DNA of 64,000 nucleotides from Heterobilharzia americana. Taxonomy: Eukaryota; Platyhelminthes; Trematoda; Strigeidida; Schistosomatidae. The notes below the pieces were generated by a model. That model worked only from the letters and a program-made list of their open reading frames with translations. It was not told the DNA's origin and did not search any database. Location: positions 57,382,140 through 57,446,139 of the forward strand of contig OX104127.1 of the NCBI GenBank assembly GCA_944470555.2, in the 5' to 3' direction. The number at the start of each line of letters is the position of its first letter. Within the stretch, counting starts at the first letter, position 1. The position numbers and the translations under genes are program-made. Of this stretch, positions 59,024 through 64,000 are shown in pieces.

Positions 59024-60489
59024 CGATGACTAACAGCAATGTGGTCTATCTGTGTCCATCGCTGAGTCGAGCTCGGTGGACGCCAGGTCAGACAGTGCCT
59101 TTGTTTATGTCTGAAATTTGTGCTGGCTAAAAATAGGCGGTTATCTGAGCATAGTTGTAATAGGCGATCACCGTTATCTGTACGTTCAGCTGGGATTCCG
59201 AAAGTGCCACCTAAGTGCCTTTCTGCCTCACTCAGTCTACCCACCTGTGCGTTGAGGTCACCTGCAACAACCACTACGTCCGAACGTTTGGCTTTCGAGA
59301 GGAGGTTAGACAGTTTATGGTAGAACTCGTCCTTCACTTCATCCGAACTACAGTCAGTGGGTGCGTAAGCAGAGATTACGAAGAGACAACGGCGAGTCTC
59401 ACTATTCCTTTTAGTTCTCACTGTGCCGTTCAGCCTCATAGCGCAGAGGCGACTGTCAACTGGGATCCAGTCTAGTAGTGAGTTTTCTGCCCTGGTGCTT
59501 AATGCTATACCTACACCTGCAAGACCACGAGAGCTAGCCATCGAATCTCCAGAAACTCGAAGGGTGAAATTTGCGGATTCACCAGATTGGTCAGGAGAGG
59601 TCAGGTGAATAACCACACTTGGGTCCTGTATGCGTGTCTCACAAACACAGCACACATCCATGCCTCGAGTTGCTAGAGTCTTTGCCAACGAAGCCTGTTG
59701 GCCAATTTGACGGAGGGTGCGGACATTGAAGGCTCCAATATGTAATTTGGAGCGTGGTTTAAGGAGACCAGGGACACTGTTCTGTGGACTCAGATCGTTG
59801 TCGAAGGCTGCAGAGGTAGGAGAAATTGAAGATGATGCAGCATCATTAATTAAGAGACGTGAAGGAAGATTAGAAGGTAATGATGGAGGAGGAGGATAGC
59901 AGTCAGAAGAAACTTGGGTGCTGACAGAGTTGTGAGGGCGGTTGACACTTCCCGGCTGCCCACACCGTGGAAGGCTATTTCTTCTTAAGGTACCTGAAAG
60001 AGATTTGTGTGACCGCAGAGCCCATCGGACATCTGCTTGAGGCCTGTCACACCCAGCCTTTTGAGTATGATTATTTTGAATTTTTGTATTTTTGGGGCCG
60101 GATAGTCGAAAGGAAACGACAAGTGAACCAACACCGCCGGCCCGGCAGACCGTGGGGCGTGGTGGAGTGTGTTATTTTTGGGGTCGACCTTTTCTAACCC
60201 CCCCTTCCACTGAGAAGGCAGCATCAGCTTGGCACTGCTGGTCATCCAAGGGAAACACCTTACTGCTGTCACACCCCATCCAGCTAGCAGCAGTACGACT
60301 TCGCCCTCAGACCCCCATCATAGTATAGCAATTTACACTATGACGGTAACTGCTTTTCGTCTAACCACTACCCAACAGACCTTTCTGGTATGGTAGGACC
60401 TCGAGGGAACAAGCGTTCCACCAGCATAGCTCGTTGGGTCATTGTGATATGCAAGCCCGACCACCACGTCAAGGTAGCAGCTATCGGTC

Positions 60490-62345
60490 GTGCAGATCTC
60501 CACACTGGTTTCAGTTTAAGGCCTTTCCGATCCTGGCTTTGACGTCTTCATCTTCTACACCTGTAGTTGAAACGATGCTGCCCTAGGTAGGTAAAAGACT
60601 ACTTCCTTTACATTTCTCCCGTTATTGGTGATTGTGCTTGTTGTTGATGTCTTTGTTCGTTGGGTATCTTCATCACCTCTGTCTTCTCTGCATTCACTTG
60701 GAGTCCCGTCTCCGCTGCCCTGTCTCTTCTGTCAACTTAATTTCCACCTGTAGACCGAGCCCGTTCGACATTAGAACTTAATCATACACCAAATCCTAAT
60801 CTTTTAGAGTGTTTTCACCAGTCAGTCTTCTCGCTCCTCACTGTTTGCTGCATGGTCCAGTCCACCACATTGAAGGTGATCGGTGTTAGTAGGCGGTAGC
60901 CTTGTCTTTTTCCTGTCTTCACTTCAAAGGCGTCACTGAGCTTTCCGTTGTGAATCACTTAGCATGTAGCGTTGTCATGTAGCTGTTGGACGAAGTCAAT
61001 AAATGTTTGTGGCACTAAAACCGTAGTATTGAGGCCGCAGCTGTCAAATTACTTCTCGGTCGATGCCTCGATCGAAGGCCTTTTTCAAAGTCGATGAATT
61101 TGAGGTAGAGAGCTGACTACCATTCTATGTTCTCTGTTCAATGATGATGCGTAGCGTAGCGTTGCAATTTAATCCCCACATAATTTGTACTTCCTGAAGC
61201 CAGCCTGTTCCCGTCGTAAACTTGAATACAGTGCATCTTTTAATCTCTCCAGGATGATGTGGCTTACTATTTTGCTTGGGGTGGACAGCAGCATGATTTC
61301 GCGCCAGTTCTTGCAGAGACTTAGATCACCCTTTGGGAGTTTGACAAGGTACCCCTTCTTCCAATCAATAGGCAGGTACCTTTCCTTCCTCCCTTCCAAA
61401 CCTTCTGCAGTAGTGGTGTGATCATGTCCTCTGTTGTGTCTTCATGTTTTCAGTGCTTCTGGTGGAATTTCATCTAGTCCTACAGCTTTATGGCGTCCAG
61501 GACTTCTGCCGGATGGCTTGTGTTCACTGGTAATTCTGTAGCTGGGCTGCTGGTGGTATATCTGGACGGGTTCCAGGTGGTGGTTGACTTAAGTTTTTTG
61601 AAGTGGTCAGCCCATTGCTTTCTTTGTTTATCCTCTTTGGTAACTAGGTTCCCTTCGTTTTCTCTCATTGGTTTCATTTTGCGTTGACCTCTTCCCAGAT
61701 AGTATTTCGGTTATTTGATATAGTGGTGTCAGGTCTCTCCTACCAGCCGGCAGCCTGCTCTGCTTCACTTGCCAATGTGCCGTATAAGTGTCTTCTGTCT
61801 TTACGCGCACTGCTTCACTTTTTGTCCAGTGTATTGTTTCATATGTTGTGTTCATCCCTGCACTGCACTGGTTCATCTTCTGCTTCAGAATCTTCCTCTC
61901 GTCTATCAGCTTCCATGTGTCCGTTGAGTTCCTTTCTTTGTTGTGTTTCTTCTTCCTTCCTAATACAGTTATGCAGGTTTCTTTTCACGTCTTTTTCAAA
62001 GAGTCCCAGCGTTTTTCCACGGAGGTTCCTTCAGTGACGTTACTCAGTGTCTAATTAATGTCTGACTGACGTGAAGATGTCCGTTGAAGTTTCTTCCCTC
62101 AGTTCGGTTTCTGTTCTGGGTGTTCAACTTGAACTGTGGTCTACCACCAGCGTCTTCGGATGCTTTCAACTCGAATTTGGAAGTTCCTTGTACTAGATAG
62201 TGAGTAGTGTGAACCTACATCTGCTCCCCTTCTTGATCTTATGTCCAGTAGGCTGCATCTTCGCTCTCTTCAGATTGTGGTGAAGTCGATCTGATTTTTA
62301 GTGTGTCTTGGTGTCTGGTGAAATCCATGTCGCCTTGTAAACATC
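60490..62345 (-). mobile_element. RTE-A copy 6, 5' part (endonuclease C-terminus to RT)
   Basis: From the 5' side on the minus strand: KDVYKATWISPDTKTH and NQIDFTTI (about 62340-62285), with RRGADVGSHY, the C-terminal motifs of an apurinic endonuclease. A charged linker follows (RKQWADHFKKLKSTTTWNPS, about 61620-61561), then DWKKGYLVKLPKGDLSLCKN (61369-61310), REQAGFRKYK and decayed RT to about 60490. It is the only RTE-A copy that keeps endonuclease sequence. Heavily frameshifted, hence older than the RTE-B inside it. Confidence 0.83.
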
Positions 62346-62639
62346 CTTGTGCTTGTACACACTGCCTCCAGCCACCGAATCGTTGAATGCGCAGTCTGCA
62401 AACTATATGTGGTGTAGGGATTAGGATATACTCATTGGTTTGTATCTCTAAACTACAAATCTAAACTCTTGTGTATGTGTGATTGCTTAGTCCAATACAT
62501 TTCTGATGTGAAATCACTTAACCCAGAATCCGGCTAGGGCTACTCCTATAATAAATACATAAGATTATCTTCTGAATGACTTGAGGTTACGCGGACTTTG
62601 TATTCATTCATCAGTCAGTAGCAGTAATTTTAGTCCAAG

Positions 62640-63205
62640 TTTTTCTGTGCTAGTTAGTCTCTCAAGTCGGTTTTCTATGAAGACCTATTTTCTCATTCAA
62701 TGCGTTGATCAAAGGATCTGATGTCATTTTCTCGGGTAAGCAGTTCCAGTCGTTGACCAATCTGTGTGAGTTGTGTAGGCTCGCGCTCAGTCGATTTGAC
62801 CATGGATTTTGAATTTGTTTGTGCTGCTCTAGGAGATGATCGACTCTTGAGATTGCGAAGAAATAGCACATCAATTTCATGTTCATTGTTAAAGATAAGG
62901 GATGCTAATATTACGTACCCCTCCTTCTACGATAAGACGATGGGGAAAGATTTGGTAGTTGTAGATGATTCTCATAGGATAGGTTAGACACACCGGTGAC
63001 CAATTTGGTGCCTAATCTTTGAATGTGCTTCAATGCCTAAACGTCTTTTATAAAGCAAGAACTAGCTGGTTTGGATGGAATGGTTGACTAATGGAAATTC
63101 GGCGAAAGGATAAATTGACGTTAGCTCTGTTTTTTTCCAGTGGTTCACAATACTGGCTGTGATTTCTTTTGACAATGCAGTCATTTCTTCTGAAAACGTA
63201 GTGGT
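62640..63205 (-). mobile_element. CR1/L2-like RT C-terminal remnant
   Basis: The minus strand in mixed frames gives HIQRLGTKLVTGVSNLSYEN, RRGYVILASLIFNNEHEIDV and, in another frame, HRLVNDWNCLPEKMTSDPL with INALNEK. The order is that of the CR1/L2 RT tail (R-A-T-K-x-V, R-R-x-R-G-D, V-x-x-W-N-x-L-P, F-K-x-x-L-D). A different lineage from the other CR1 pieces. Confidence 0.62.
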
Positions 63206-64000
63206 GTACTATGCGGGTTTTACAGAAATTTAGGTTGGGCACTATGATGTTTTTGGTTTATATATGACTTTTTGGCATTCTCTTTTGCAGGTCTCTTTCC
63301 TTACCGCACATTTTTACTTAGCCCAGCATTTGATACCAAACCAAGTAATATCCATATGTAGGGTTGTTTCCTGGCTTACCTAAGCATCTGGTATTGAATT
63401 CGTTATGCATTCAGCCAATTACCCTAGAATTATCTGCAGCTTTGAACACTTGATTGTCTGTGAGGTGGTTGTACGTCTTCACATTGAGCCTTTGCATGAA
63501 CCTCATATAAACTTGATGATAAGAATAAATCATACTCTGGGATGCAATAGTACGGTATATTTAAATATTTACGGATTTATTGTCTGAAGATTTTCTACAC
63601 TTAACTCCTTTAATTTGTCTTCATAATGAGGTGATTATGCGTCTTTTAAAATAAAAGGGTCATTTCGTTTGAAGCGTACTTTTCTGTTGCATATATAAAC
63701 CTCCACTGCTTAAAACACTATTGTTTAACAATACTATCCTTTGACGCGAATTATTTATAGTGGTCTTTTTGTCAGAACATTTTTCTGAGTAAGTGAACAT
63801 ATAAAAGCGTCTGAGTTATCTATATATTGGTTAAATCGATGCACACATCGAGTTGTAGGAAATGAGATGGTGTAAAGCTGGGCAAACGTAAATGTGAATA
63901 GAACGAGATGCATGAACGTATAAGTTCAGTTCACTGTATTTCACAACGTTATAGAGACAAGGCGTGGATAGGTGAAAGGTGTTATATAAAACAGCCGGGA
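63206..64000. other. No gene recognised at the right edge
   Basis: A+T-rich; no element end, exon or shared repeat supported. Confidence 0.35.

Larger units (their letters stand above)
53988..60489 (-). mobile_element. RTE-B9, near full-length element interrupted by an inverted RTE-B
   Basis: Minus strand, in two blocks: 60489-59016 (5' UTR and endonuclease) and 56464-53988 (RT and 3' UTR). Endonuclease: KLHIGAFNVRTLRQIGQ, CVCETRIQD, VVVVAGDLNAQVGRLSEAER and WRPPSSTQRWTQIDHIAVSH carry the usual N-x-R-T, E-T, G-D-x-N and D-H motifs of apurinic endonucleases. RT: GPDGLPAEVYKNGG, GFRPGRGCIDQIFTLRQ, VFLDLKAAFDSVDREVLW, SGVRQGCPLSPFLFNFIIDI and catalytic LEYADDIVLL (YADD at 55020-55009). The frame breaks at 54790 (GSRINPVG then stop) and continues as a 188-codon frame (54751-54185) with a C-terminal SHVGRCRLGGWG region. 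The 3' tail is (GAT)n at 53990-54005. It sits inside RTE-A copy 6. Confidence 0.92.

Noticed and set aside
1..64000. CRISPR arrays, prophage, bacterial operons or defence systems
   Set aside because: No regularly spaced repeats, no ribosome binding site and operon layout, and all recognised content is eukaryotic retroelement or intron-containing.

Overview
The window is nuclear DNA of a flatworm, most likely a blood fluke (Schistosoma). There are no long intact genes, no operons and no bacterial signals. It is A+T-rich and packed with broken retrotransposons: two RTE-clade non-LTR families (called RTE-A and RTE-B here, related to the SR2/SjR2/Perere-3 group), CR1-like elements, Penelope-like elements (PLEs) with GIY-YIG endonuclease remnants, one Mag-like Gypsy element, and tRNA-headed SINEs carrying hammerhead-ribozyme motifs. 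Tiny introns beside very long TE-filled introns, and hammerhead-bearing SINEs, are known schistosome traits. The genus is inferred from these features, not from a database match.

Layout. 0-0.75 kb: candidate host exons on the minus strand. 1.2-8.3 kb: an RTE-A copy split by a Gypsy element, whose 5' side is an inverted, internally deleted copy of itself. 9-12 kb: RTE-A and RTE-B pieces around further candidate minus-strand exons (10.4-10.65 and 12.0 kb). 12.4-16 kb: a CR1 element whose 5' and 3' parts face opposite ways. 18.3-20.7 kb: RTE-A plus an RTE piece. 21.6-27.5 kb: a small three-exon host gene on the plus strand, with a 46-nt first intron and a 5.5-kb second intron holding RTE-A, RTE-B and two hammerhead SINEs. 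28-31.7 kb: RTE-B pieces, one interrupted by a solo-LTR-like insert, and an inverted PLE pair. 32.05-34.5 kb: a PLE endonuclease fragment bracketed by ~0.6-kb inverted repeats, each with a tRNA-like head and a hammerhead motif; one repeat carries a later RTE-B insertion with a clean 13-bp target duplication, and the other repeat is its empty site. 34.7-42.7 kb: RTE and PLE remnants. 43.3-52.9 kb: two CR1 elements head to head. 53.5-62.3 kb: a three-level nest in which RTE-A contains RTE-B, which contains an inverted 5'-truncated RTE-B flanked by an 8-bp target duplication, making a 2 x 2.5 kb near-perfect palindrome. 62.6-63.2 kb: an old CR1/L2-like remnant.

Function. The transposons are broken by stops, frameshifts, truncation or nesting; only RTE-B at 54-60 kb looks recent. 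The host content is three sets of short exons. They were recognised from open frame, splice-site and reading-phase agreement, without homology to any protein I know, so they need transcript support.
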